Part shown: in pieces, positions 32,908 through 40,137 of the stretch | Position numbering within the stretch: position 1 is the stretch's first letter | Layout: each line of letters begins with the position of its first letter | Assembly: GCA_022710645.1 (NCBI GenBank) | Contig: JAKLGL010000001.1 | Location: forward strand, 231,426 to 274,711 | DNA length: 43,286 bases | Reading direction: 5' to 3' | Source: Patescibacteria group bacterium | GTDB lineage: Bacteria; Patescibacteriota; Patescibacteriia; Magasanikbacterales; GWA2-37-8 | Program-made: the position numbers and the translations under genes | The notes under the pieces: generated by a model | Databases searched by the model: none | Told to the model about the DNA's origin: nothing | The model's input: only the letters and a program-made list of their open reading frames with translations

Positions 32908-33084
32908 ATGAGCAGAACTTGCGCTTTATGTGGAAAAACCGCGGCGCGCGCCAATCATGTCTCCCACGCCAAAAACAAAGTCCCCCGCCATCAAAAACCT
33001 AATTTGCAAAAAGTTGATATGGCCGGAACTTCCGTTAAAGCTTGCACGACATGTCGCCGTACGCTTAAAAAAAATTCCAAATAA
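32908..33084 (+). CDS. rpmB: 50S ribosomal protein L28
   Basis: A 58-residue large-subunit protein. Start at 32908 (MSRTCALCGK) fits the family; the longer reading frame upstream lies in the promoter. Cys5-x2-Cys8 and the ACTTC pair near residue 46 form the zinc-ribbon version of L28. NHVSHAKNKVPRHQKPNLQK is the rRNA-contacting basic region. Expressed alone from its own promoter and terminator. Confidence 0.95.
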   Translation: MSRTCALCGKTAARANHVSHAKNKVPRHQKPNLQKVDMAGTSVKACTTCRRTLKKNSK

Positions 33085-33123
33085 CACTAAAAAACTCTCC
33101 TTAAATCGGAGAGTTTTTTAGTG
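33085..33123. terminator. Bidirectional terminator between rpmB and the candidate small RNA
   Basis: CACTAAAAAACTCTCC pairs with GGAGAGTTTTTTAGTG around a 7 nt loop, a 16 bp perfect stem with A and T tracts. It ends rpmB on the plus strand and would end the RNA candidate on the minus strand. Confidence 0.9.
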
Positions 33124-33253
33124 TTCGCCACTGAGGTTAAAACATGTCCCTAAATGTATAGGTGGTAAGTCGCAAGTTTAACCCTCGGGCCAAACAGATA
33201 TTGACAAACCTTCACATGTTTTTTGTAGAACAGTTTTACCTCATTGGTGAACA
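33120..33253 (-). ncRNA. Candidate rod-shaped small RNA with 6S-like architecture
   Basis: Minus-strand RNA with pairing ends: GTTCACCAATGAGGTAAAAC near 33250-33231 pairs with GTTTTAACCTCAGTGGCGAAC (33142-33122), with three isolated mismatches and a bulged A; then AAAACATGT pairs with ACATGTTTT next to it. The distal end has a hairpin, GTTTGGCC with GGTTAAAC around CGAG (33178-33197). Between lies an asymmetric open region carrying a small CCTA/TAGG stem-loop. An extended -10 (TGA-TATCAT) precedes it and the strong terminator follows, giving a transcript of about 170 nt. There is no open reading frame. The shape suits 6S RNA; identity unproven. Confidence 0.55.
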
Positions 33254-33258
33254 TATAT

Positions 33259-33287
33259 ATGATATCACAAAATAAATAATCGGTAAA
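33259..33287 (-). promoter_or_regulatory. Promoter of the candidate small RNA
   Basis: On the minus strand, TTTACC (33287-33282), 17 bp spacer, TGA-TATCAT (33267-33259). The start would be at about 33252, exactly at the 5' arm of the rod. Confidence 0.55.
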
Positions 33288-33288
33288 T

Positions 33289-33328
33289 AAAACAAAAAAC
33301 CTCTCTAAAAAGAGAGGTTTTTTGTTTT
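33289..33328. terminator. Bidirectional terminator of ndk
   Basis: AACCTCTCT pairs with AGAGAGGTT around AAAA, extended by A/T pairs to 18 bp; overlaps the last codon of ndk. Confidence 0.9.
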
Positions 33329-33920
33329 ATTCGAGAATTCCATCAAGATTTACATCGTATAATATTTGCTCTGAAACCAAACGATAATTTATCAACTCTT
33401 TTTCATCAAACCAAATTTTTATTTCACGTAACGCTTCTTCAGGCTTATCTGAACAATGAATCAAATTACGCACGGCACGATCATCAACACCGGCCAAATC
33501 ATAAGAATCCAAAGTTAAATCTCCTCTGATAGTTCCGACATCTGAAGTTGCCGGTTCGGTAGCTCCGACTAATTTTTTGACCACTGATACTGATTGATTT
33601 CCTTCCCACACCATAGCGACTACCGGTCCGGAAGTCATAAATTTGACCAAAGCGCGAACAATATCTTTACCGTATTCTATTGCCGGTTTATCCACTGTCA
33701 TTCCCGCAGTCTTGCGACTTTCCAACATTTTAGCGCCTTTACTTTCAAACCAAACATCGTCTTTATTGTAATGAGTCCAACATTGATCTTCGGTCGGGAC
33801 AATCATTTTCAAAGCTACGAGTTTTAATCCTGTTCTCTCTATTCTTTTGATGATTTCACCGATGAGAGTTCTCTGCACTCCGTCCGGTTTGACGATAACG
33901 AATGTTTTTTCTTTTTTCAT
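33327..33920 (-). CDS. ndk: Nucleoside diphosphate kinase, long form
   Basis: Transfers the gamma phosphate between nucleoside triphosphates and diphosphates through a phospho-histidine. TFVIVKPDGVQRTLIGEIIK is the start, SGPVVAMVWEGNQSV the middle strand, and RNLIHCSDKPEEALREIKIW holds the catalytic His (usual NHGSDS, here HCSDKP). The protein is 197 residues against about 140-150 normally: an insertion of about 30 residues (WFESKGAKMLESRKTAGMTV region) precedes the GPVVAM strand, and about 20 extra residues follow the C-terminus. It has its own promoter (TTGACA 33988-33983, 18 bp, TAATAT 33964-33959). Confidence 0.95.
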   Translation of the reverse strand: MKKEKTFVIVKPDGVQRTLIGEIIKRIERTGLKLVALKMIVPTEDQCWTHYNKDDVWFESKGAKMLESRKTAGMTVDKPAIEYGKDIVRALVKFMTSGPVVAMVWEGNQSVSVVKKLVGATEPATSDVGTIRGDLTLDSYDLAGVDDRAVRNLIHCSDKPEEALREIKIWFDEKELINYRLVSEQILYDVNLDGILE

Positions 33921-33958
33921 AAAAAATTACTTAATTTTATTATTGAAAGCTCGGCCCT

Positions 33959-33988
33959 ATATTACAATAAAAATACATTTTTTGTCAA
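33959..33988 (-). promoter_or_regulatory. ndk promoter
   Basis: TTGACA (33988-33983), 18 bp spacer, TAATAT (33964-33959) on the minus strand. The -35 lies at the end of the upstream yraN gene. Confidence 0.6.
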
Positions 33989-34344
33989 TAAATCACATTA
34001 AACGTAAATTTTATTGTTTTAGTTTTTACATTTACATAAATCACCAAAGCCGCCGGGATTAAGCCTATATCTTCCAATTTATTTTTGTAAGCGTAAACTC
34101 TGATGCTTTTGAGAAGTTTCTGAACTTTCTGATAGGTAACAGCCGAATTATTGGCCAAATCAGCATCCAAACGAGTTTTTACTTCCACAAAATAATAATC
34201 GCCGCCTTTTTCGGCGACGATATCTATTTCTCCCCAAGGAGTATGGTATTGTCTATCTTTGATTTCGAAATTGTTTCGTCGCAAGAATTCAACCGCTTTT
34301 TCTTCACCCCAATCACCGATATTTTTATTATATCTACCCTCCAT
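33985..34344 (-). CDS. yraN: YraN/UPF0102 family endonuclease-like protein
   Basis: A 119-residue protein of the UPF0102 (YraN) family with a PD-(D/E)xK nuclease fold. IGDWGEEKAVEFLRRNNFEI is the family start, HTPWGEIDIVAEKGGDYYFV has the acidic E-x-D residues, and VEVKTR the EvK end of the motif. The family usually occurs next to ribosomal or RNase HII genes; its cell role is unsettled. It is the last gene in a leftward run from 35612. Complete. Confidence 0.92.
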   Translation of the reverse strand: MEGRYNKNIGDWGEEKAVEFLRRNNFEIKDRQYHTPWGEIDIVAEKGGDYYFVEVKTRLDADLANNSAVTYQKVQKLLKSIRVYAYKNKLEDIGLIPAALVIYVNVKTKTIKFTFNVIY

Positions 34345-34393
34345 AATTAAGTTTTCACTTGATTCAAATCCGGATTTAAAACAATTTTTCGTA

Positions 34394-34795
34394 TTATTTC
34401 TTCGGAAGATACTTTTCGCGCATTTGTTTTTCTTCTTCGAATTTTCTAATTTCCGGAATTCTTTTTAACATATACTTCATAGTTTTCAAAGCCGAAGAGA
34501 CGGCAAAAAACAAAGCTATCATCCACCAAAATCTCCAAGCCAAAAACGGAATATGTTGCTGTCGAAAGAAAAACCAGAAAACCAAAAAGAAAGACATACC
34601 GATCAACACACCCCCGAAACGACGATAAATCTCGGCTTTAACCTTATCTAAGGTATGTTTTTGTAAATATTTAAAAACAAAAGCTCCGATGATAACAACT
34701 AAAATAAAAAACAACCAAAACCATTTGGCCCCGCCATATAATATATACGGCTGAGAAAACCAATAATCAATTCTTAACAAATTAAAAATACTCAT
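34394..34795 (-). CDS. Small membrane protein with three helices
   Basis: Unrecognised 133-residue protein. Helices are at about residues 25-45 (WFWLFFILVVIIGAFVFKYL), 63-80 (GVLIGMSFFLVFWFFF) and 88-105 (AWRFWWMIALFFAVSSAL). It is Trp/Phe-rich and the last 28 residues are basic and helical (RIPEIRKFEEEKQMREKYLP). It lies between the methyltransferase gene (9 bp) and yraN (49 bp). No enzyme motif is visible. Confidence 0.75.
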   Translation of the reverse strand: MSIFNLLRIDYWFSQPYILYGGAKWFWLFFILVVIIGAFVFKYLQKHTLDKVKAEIYRRFGGVLIGMSFFLVFWFFFRQQHIPFLAWRFWWMIALFFAVSSALKTMKYMLKRIPEIRKFEEEKQMREKYLPKK

Positions 34796-34804
34796 AAATA
34801 AAAA

Positions 34805-35365
34805 CTAAACCCTCTCTTCTTTTTTAAAAATTAGACAAAAATGATATTCTCCGGCCGGAAATTTCTCTTGCAAAACAAATCCGTTTTGTTTTCCTAAAAC
34901 CATCAACTCTTCGGGATTAACCATCTGTTTATCCTCCGGTCCGAGCTTCCCTTCAACTTTATTCGCCCAATCAATCACGGTTAACATCGCGTCTTTTTTT
35001 AACAATCTTGCCGCTTCCGCAAAAGCATTAGCTTTGTTTTTCAATTGAAAGAATACATTAACAAAGAACCCCGCGTCAATACTTCCCTCCGGAACTCCGG
35101 CTCCTCCGACTTTCTCCAAATCAGTCCAAACAGTCAAAATATTATGATAACCTTCGAATTTACTTCGATTTTTGATACTTTCCAAAACATCTTTCAAAAT
35201 ATCCATGGCATAAACCAAACCCTTATCCCCGACTTTCCTGGAAGCGGTAAATGTAAAATTTCCGGTGCGACCACAACCAAATTCCGCCACTTTCATACCT
35301 TCTTTCAGATCTATCTTTTTATAAATTATTTCGGGATCCAACAAAGATAATTCGTTTTTAGACAT
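34805..35365 (-). CDS. Class I SAM-dependent methyltransferase
   Basis: A 186-residue methyltransferase. MKVAEFGCGRTGNFTFTASR is motif I, VYAMDI motif II, YHNILTVWTDLEKVGGAGVP motifs III-IV, and LLKKDAMLTVIDWANK motif VI. It resembles small UbiE/Trm112-independent methyltransferases, and the substrate is not identifiable. The first residues (MSKNELSLLDPEIIYKKIDL) include the helical N-terminus. It is 4 bp downstream of the small membrane protein gene at 35370. Confidence 0.88.
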   Translation of the reverse strand: MSKNELSLLDPEIIYKKIDLKEGMKVAEFGCGRTGNFTFTASRKVGDKGLVYAMDILKDVLESIKNRSKFEGYHNILTVWTDLEKVGGAGVPEGSIDAGFFVNVFFQLKNKANAFAEAARLLKKDAMLTVIDWANKVEGKLGPEDKQMVNPEELMVLGKQNGFVLQEKFPAGEYHFCLIFKKEERV

Positions 35366-35369
35366 ATGA

Positions 35370-35612
35370 TTATCTAATAAAAATTTTACCCAAAGTGGCC
35401 ATTAAAAAACCTTCCCACATATTGGTAATTAAAAGAAAACCTACAAAAATCAAAATCAAACCTATCAACTTGTAAGCCAAACGACTACCACCTTCCACAT
35501 CCAGTTTTTCTTCCGCCCAAGCGATACGACCAAAATTTTCCATAAACCATTCAGTTTTCCAAATAAAAAATACACCTACAGCGACAATTAAAATTCCAAT
35601 TATATATTTCAT
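35370..35612 (-). CDS. Small two-helix membrane protein
   Basis: An 80-residue protein with helices at residues 3-16 (YIIGILIVAVGVFFIW) and 49-72 (LIGLILIFVGFLLIT, then FLMATLGKIF). A middle loop carries WFMENFGRIAWAEEKLDVEG. It resembles the small cytoplasmic-loop proteins common in Patescibacteria; no function known. It begins the leftward run to yraN. Its ATG lies next to a duplicated tRNA fragment (35615-35642). Confidence 0.7.
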   Translation of the reverse strand: MKYIIGILIVAVGVFFIWKTEWFMENFGRIAWAEEKLDVEGGSRLAYKLIGLILIFVGFLLITNMWEGFLMATLGKIFIR

Positions 35613-35614
35613 AA

Positions 35615-35783
35615 AATATTTTTGTGCTCAGAAGAGGACTCGGCCGCGACTAAAATTTTCTTCCGAAAATTTTGTCTGGCCACCGCCTCACGGTCTCGCT
35701 CGCCCATCTGCGTCGCGCGACATCGCTCCGGCGTTCTCGTCCTAAAAATATTTTCAATATTTTTGTGCTCAGAAGAGGACTCG
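35615..35783. mobile_element. Small element bounded by a duplicated tRNA-Leu 3' end
   Basis: A 28 bp sequence (35615-35642) recurs exactly at 35756-35783. The second copy is the 3' end of tRNA-Leu. The 113 bp between is unlike the region: it starts with the hairpin AAAATTTTC-TTCC-GAAAATTTT (35652-35673) and continues as a GC-rich stretch with CG-rich words. The layout resembles the left and right attachment sites of an element at a tRNA end, or a tandem duplication of the tRNA end. No integrase gene is present. Confidence 0.6.
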
Positions 35784-35849
35784 AACCTCCATGGCCTTGC
35801 GGCCGCTACCACCTCAAGGTAGTGCGTCTACCAATTTCGCCATCTGAGC
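35766..35849 (-). tRNA. tRNA-Leu (GAG)
   Basis: An 84 nt class II tRNA on the minus strand. Perfect acceptor stem GCTCAGA/TCTGAGC; D arm GGCGAAATTGGTAGACGC; anticodon stem CTACC/GGTAG with loop TTGAGGT, anticodon GAG; variable stem CGGCCGCAAGGCCATG; T arm GGAGGTTCGAGTCCTC. CCA is not encoded. Its 3' end is duplicated downstream. Confidence 0.95.
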
Positions 35850-35854
35850 TAAAT

Positions 35855-36622
35855 TCAAAACATGCGATTTTTCCCGACTATCATTTCTATCTTATTCTTT
35901 GCCAATTTGAGCTTTAGATTTATTTCTTTTGTTTGGCGTCCGTCAGTCTCTACCAAAAAAGCGCTTTCACCTATTATTTCCATTTCTTCAAAAGGAAAGA
36001 TACTCGGTTCTTCATACTTATATCCGAAAAAACCGCTTTTTGTCAATGGTCGAAGAAATGCTTCCAGTTTTCCATCTTGTGGATGCACCACTCTGACTTC
36101 TTTGTCTTTTTTGTCTTTTTTCCAATAAAAAGGCTGGAAATTACACACTACCACTTCCATCTTATCCGCAGCCGTAACTTTAAATTTACGATCATAAATC
36201 ACTTGAACTTTCGAAGGTAACACGTGTAATTGAGATACAAAAAATCGATTATTCACCAATCCTATGTCAAGTTTTTCTTTTCTTCTTTTAGCCAACACTT
36301 CAACACTGTCTTCATTCAAAGGAATCCCGAGCACCGGAGCGACAGTATTGTTTTCAACTCCTATCGGTAAAAATCCAAAAACACAATTACTTCCGGCACC
36401 GCGACTCAAAACCAATCCGAACGTTTTGTCATTTCCCACAATAACGATATTGGTAGCCCCTCTCTTGATCTCGTCATCAATAATCGGTTTTGCATCGGTA
36501 AAATTATTTAAACGCAAAATCTTGCCGGAAATACCATAATCCGTCAATCTATTTTCTATTGTTTTAACGATTCCATTATATTTTCGTTGTTCCAAAAAAC
36601 TATCGTATAAATAAACGTACAT
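35855..36622 (-). CDS. Diacylglycerol-kinase-fold protein with degenerate nucleotide loop
   Basis: A 255-residue protein of the DAGK/NAD-kinase fold. The family signature GGDGTxN is replaced by VGNDKTF (residues 62-68), and PIGVENNTVAPVLGIPLNED stands for the PLGTGNDFAR loop. SVEVLAKRRKEKLDIGLVNN and FFVSQLHV continue the lipid-kinase pattern. The C-terminal beta domain has the FLVETDGRQTK strand. Because the glycine pair and catalytic-type Asp are altered, activity is uncertain. It lies 5 bp before the tRNA-Leu region and 26 bp after bactofilin. It may still bind a phospholipid or long-chain base. Confidence 0.72.
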   Translation of the reverse strand: MYVYLYDSFLEQRKYNGIVKTIENRLTDYGISGKILRLNNFTDAKPIIDDEIKRGATNIVIVGNDKTFGLVLSRGAGSNCVFGFLPIGVENNTVAPVLGIPLNEDSVEVLAKRRKEKLDIGLVNNRFFVSQLHVLPSKVQVIYDRKFKVTAADKMEVVVCNFQPFYWKKDKKDKEVRVVHPQDGKLEAFLRPLTKSGFFGYKYEEPSIFPFEEMEIIGESAFLVETDGRQTKEINLKLKLAKNKIEMIVGKNRMF

Positions 36623-36648
36623 AGTCGTTTTATAAAACTATGCAAAAT

Positions 36649-37128
36649 TTAACCAAGATACTCGTCGCTTTGTTCAGCTGACTGTTCTTCCGTTTTCTTA
36701 CTGCGACGTCCGGATTTTATTTCTACTCCCTCGATACCCGGCATAGTGATTTTACCAAAAACTATCGCACCCGGTTCTATAGATAAAATTTTAACTTCGA
36801 TATCTCCCAAAATACGAGCGGTAGAGGCCAATTCCAAAGATTCTTTCACTTTCATATTTCCTCTAACTTCTCCGGCTATCAAAGCGCTTCCCGCTCTGAC
36901 ATTGGCGATTATTTTAGCTCCCGGTTCAACGCTTAACACGCGACTGGTATGTACGCTGCCGTTGACAGTTCCTTTTACAATGATATTTCCTTCGGAAGAA
37001 AAATCCCCTTCCACATTCACCGACGGCCCGACAACCGTATCAATATTGTCTTCAGTTTCACGGTTGGTTTGTTCGATATAAACCTCCTGTTCTTCCGTAT
37101 TTTGTTTATTTTGTTTTTGAAATATCAT
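36649..37128 (-). CDS. Bactofilin (polymer-forming cytoskeletal protein)
   Basis: A 159-residue bactofilin. The core, about residues 32-135, is a regular beta-helix of short turns: VNVEGDFSSEGNIIVKGTVN, SVHTSRVLSVEPGAKIIANV, RAGSALIAGEVRGNMKVKES and TARILGDIEVKILSIEPGAI. The polar, disordered N-terminal tail (KQNKQNTEEQEVYIEQTNRE) and Lys/Ser/Glu C-terminus fit. Bactofilins form filaments that guide cell shape or wall synthesis. It has a promoter of its own (37164-37193) and lies between argS and the lipid-kinase-like gene. Confidence 0.93.
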   Translation of the reverse strand: MIFQKQNKQNTEEQEVYIEQTNRETEDNIDTVVGPSVNVEGDFSSEGNIIVKGTVNGSVHTSRVLSVEPGAKIIANVRAGSALIAGEVRGNMKVKESLELASTARILGDIEVKILSIEPGAIVFGKITMPGIEGVEIKSGRRSKKTEEQSAEQSDEYLG

Positions 37129-37163
37129 ATGAAAATTTTTAATTTAAAATTAATTTTTAATTT

Positions 37164-37193
37164 ATTATACGTATATTTTACCTTATTTGTGAA
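37164..37193 (-). promoter_or_regulatory. Bactofilin promoter
   Basis: TTCACA (37193-37188), 18 bp spacer, TATAAT (37169-37164) on the minus strand; leader about 35 nt, no Shine-Dalgarno. Confidence 0.6.
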
Positions 37194-37234
37194 AAAACAA
37201 CAACTACCCAAAAAATAAGGTTTTCTCGAATATT

Positions 37235-38938
37235 TTACATTTCTTCCACCGTATCTATAGATAAAATATTCAAAGAGTTCTGTAAAATAATTTTTACCGC
37301 CAAACACAAAGATAATCTGGCGCAACGTATTTTTTCATCATCGGTTTTCAAAACACTGACTTTGGTATAAAAATCATTAAAGGCCTTGGCTGTATCAAAA
37401 CAATATTTGACGATGACGGAAGGATTGTAGTTTTTAAAAGCCTTTTCCGCTTCCGTTTGATAATCAGCCAAACATTTTATCAGTCTTTTTTCTTCTTGAT
37501 TCTTCAAACATCCGTAATCAACTTTTTGCAAAGGACATTTTTTCCCTTTATTTAACAAACTATTGATACGGGCTACGGTATAAATAACATAAGGACCGGT
37601 AAAGCCGTCAAAAGAAATGACTCCATCCGGATCAAAAACTATACTTTTTTGCGCTTCATGTTTCAAAATATCAAATTTTATAGCACCCAAAGAAATTTTC
37701 TTTACCGTTTCTTCTATTTTTTTCTTAGACCAGTCACCATGACGCTTTATTGTTTCTTGATAAATTCGTTCGAAAACATCTTTGTACAAATCTTCATACA
37801 AAATCACATTGCCTTCGCGCGAAGCCATTTTACCGCTCGGCAAAGTAACCAAACCGTAGCCGATGTGCGTCATTTTATATTTATAACCGGCCAATTCCAA
37901 AATTTTAAACAATTGTTTGAAATAAAAATTTTGTTCCACCGAAGTTAAATGGATACTTTCGGTAGCTTTATATTTTTTATTTTTCGCCACCGCCAAACCC
38001 AAATCGGAAGTTAAATACAAACCGGCGCCGTTACTCTTTCGCAAAAGCGCGATATCCAAACCGTATTTGGTTAAATCCGCAATTATCGCCCCACCTTCTC
38101 CGACTTGGGCGATTTTATTTTTTAAAAGTTTATCCACCATTTTTTGACCGACATGTTTGGTTTCTTTTTCATAAAAAACACTTTTATGAACCACTTTTAA
38201 ATCTTTAAAAGCTTTTTCAAAACCTTCAACACTCCATTGTTTGGTCTGTAAATATAAAGGCCAAATACTTTTATCTTTAGCTTCCATTTTTTGTTGCATA
38301 ATCGCAACTTCATCCGCCGCTTCCGGATGATCTTTGAGATAACGACTGGCTTCCGCATAAATTTCTCCTAACCATTTTTGACGATTCTTCGGAGGTTTTT
38401 CTTTATTATGAAATTTTAACAAACCCCAAAGACACTTTGCCACATGAGCTCCAAAATCGTTTAAATAATTTACTCTGACAACATTGTAACCGTTTATTTC
38501 AAAAAGATTGGCCAGAGAATTTCCCAAACAAATATTACGCAAATGTCCGATATGTAACTCCTTGTGCGTATTATTACTCGGATATTCCACGAGAACTTTT
38601 TTATTTTTCCCATTTTTATTCAAGCCGAATTTTTTTCCTTTTTTTACAATATCATCCAATATTAATCTGGCGTATTCTCCGGTGTTGAAATAAAAATTAA
38701 CATAAGGACCGTAATTAACGACTTTTTCCACCAATACAAATTTAGACAAATTACCATTAATTTTTTCCGCTAAATTTTTTGCCGTTTCAGCGGGATTTGT
38801 CTTTTCGCTTTTCGCCAAATCAAAACAAGGATATGCCAAATCACCCATTTCCGGATTCGGTGGCACGGAAAAAAATACTTCTCCTTTTATTCCGGATTTT
38901 TTTAACAAATTTTCAACTTGTTTGTGGACCTTGCACAT
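37235..38938 (-). CDS. argS: Arginyl-tRNA synthetase
   Basis: Class I synthetase. Start taken at the ATG at 38938 (MCKVHKQVENLL), 567 residues; a TTG at 38947 would overlap tyrS. It follows the tyrS stop by 1 bp (TAATATG). Motifs: SVPPNPEMGDLAYPCFDLAK in the N-terminal Add1 domain, NTHKELHIGHLRNICLG for HIGH, GLVTLPSGKMASREGNVILY in the KMSKS position (MASRE form, usual in ArgRS), and the C-terminal anticodon-binding DALR domain (VKYCFDTAKAFNDFYTKVSV). Part of the valS-tyrS-argS operon. Confidence 0.96.
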   Translation of the reverse strand: MCKVHKQVENLLKKSGIKGEVFFSVPPNPEMGDLAYPCFDLAKSEKTNPAETAKNLAEKINGNLSKFVLVEKVVNYGPYVNFYFNTGEYARLILDDIVKKGKKFGLNKNGKNKKVLVEYPSNNTHKELHIGHLRNICLGNSLANLFEINGYNVVRVNYLNDFGAHVAKCLWGLLKFHNKEKPPKNRQKWLGEIYAEASRYLKDHPEAADEVAIMQQKMEAKDKSIWPLYLQTKQWSVEGFEKAFKDLKVVHKSVFYEKETKHVGQKMVDKLLKNKIAQVGEGGAIIADLTKYGLDIALLRKSNGAGLYLTSDLGLAVAKNKKYKATESIHLTSVEQNFYFKQLFKILELAGYKYKMTHIGYGLVTLPSGKMASREGNVILYEDLYKDVFERIYQETIKRHGDWSKKKIEETVKKISLGAIKFDILKHEAQKSIVFDPDGVISFDGFTGPYVIYTVARINSLLNKGKKCPLQKVDYGCLKNQEEKRLIKCLADYQTEAEKAFKNYNPSVIVKYCFDTAKAFNDFYTKVSVLKTDDEKIRCARLSLCLAVKIILQNSLNILSIDTVEEM

Positions 38939-38939
38939 A

Positions 38940-40133
38940 TTAAACAATTTTTACAAAAAATCTGCTTCCTTTTTGAATAATATCGCCTTCTTTAACTTCC
39001 ATCTTGATATCTTCTATTTTAACATCGTTTATTTTAACTCCTCCTTGCGCGATATTTTGACGAGCTTCGGAAGTGCTTTTGCAAATTTTACTTTCCACCA
39101 AAACTGAAACAATATCGTATTTGTTCGGTTTAAATTCAGGGATTTCGGTCGGTATTTCTTTTTTGGAAAAAGTTTTTATAAAATAGTCTTTGCCTTTTTC
39201 CGCCGCTTCTTGACCCAAAAATGTTTTAACAACCTCGTATGCCAAAACCATCTTATAATCGCGCGGATTAGCTCCGTTTTTTAATTCTTTTTCCATTTTT
39301 TTTACTTCTTCCATATCCATTCTGGTGCAAATTTCCAACCCTTTTACAATCATATCATCGCTCCAACTCATAACCTTGCCGAACATATCTTCCGGTGTTT
39401 GATTGAGAGATACGGCATTTCCGGAAGTTTTGCCCATTTTTTTACCGGAACTGTCAACCAATAATTTTGTAGTTAATACGAATTTATCTTTTTTCTTAAG
39501 TTCGGCCATCAAATCGCGGCCGGCCAACATGTTAAAAGTTTGATCGTTTCCGCCAACTTCCCCGTCTACATCCATAGCTACACTGTCGTAACCCTGCATC
39601 ATCGGATACATAAATTCGTGAACAAAAATCGGTTTTTCTTCTTCAATTCTTTTCTGAAACATATCTCGTTCCAACATTTGTTGAACGGTAAAATGAGAAG
39701 CCAATTCTATAATATCAGCAAAATTCATTTTGGAAAGCCAATCGCTGTTATATTTTATTTCCACCGGATTTTCTCCTTCAAAATTCAAAATCGAACCGGC
39801 TTGTTTTTGGTACTCTTTGCAATTTTCCAGCACTTGTTCGCGAGTCAACTGTTTTCTGGTTGCAAGTTTATCGGTCGGATCACCTATCATGCCGGTAAAA
39901 TCACCGATAAGCATAATAACGCGATGTCCTAAATTTTGAAATTCTCGCAGTTTAAGCATGGTAATACCGTGACCAATATGTAAAGTCGGCGAAGTCGGAT
40001 CATAACCCGTATATAAAGTTAATCGTTTGCCGGATTTTAAAAGATTTTTCAAAAAATCCTTATTGGGATAAACATTTTCTACCCCTCTGCTTAATAAGGA
40101 TTCGATTTTATTAACATCGGTTTCAACTTTCAT
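38940..40133 (-). CDS. tyrS: Tyrosyl-tRNA synthetase
   Basis: Class I synthetase of 397 residues, the TyrRZ-like form with a C-terminal S4 domain. LYTGYDPTSPTLHIGHGITM holds HIGH (residues 52-55), and VDSSGKKMGKTSGNAVSLNQ the KMSKS loop (KMGKT). FMYPMMQGYDSVAMDVDGEV, then GGNDQTFNMLAGRDL, are the tyrosine pocket. The S4 segment (ILVESKICKSTSEARQNIAQ, GGVKINDVK) is at residues 330-397. Directly between valS (4 bp) and argS (1 bp). Confidence 0.97.
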   Translation of the reverse strand: MKVETDVNKIESLLSRGVENVYPNKDFLKNLLKSGKRLTLYTGYDPTSPTLHIGHGITMLKLREFQNLGHRVIMLIGDFTGMIGDPTDKLATRKQLTREQVLENCKEYQKQAGSILNFEGENPVEIKYNSDWLSKMNFADIIELASHFTVQQMLERDMFQKRIEEEKPIFVHEFMYPMMQGYDSVAMDVDGEVGGNDQTFNMLAGRDLMAELKKKDKFVLTTKLLVDSSGKKMGKTSGNAVSLNQTPEDMFGKVMSWSDDMIVKGLEICTRMDMEEVKKMEKELKNGANPRDYKMVLAYEVVKTFLGQEAAEKGKDYFIKTFSKKEIPTEIPEFKPNKYDIVSVLVESKICKSTSEARQNIAQGGVKINDVKIEDIKMEVKEGDIIQKGSRFFVKIV

Positions 40134-40137
40134 ATTT

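Noticed and set aside
35609-35812. A 67-codon minus-strand frame across the tRNA-Leu region
   Set aside because: It covers the duplicated tRNA end and the GC-rich insert and includes part of the tRNA itself.
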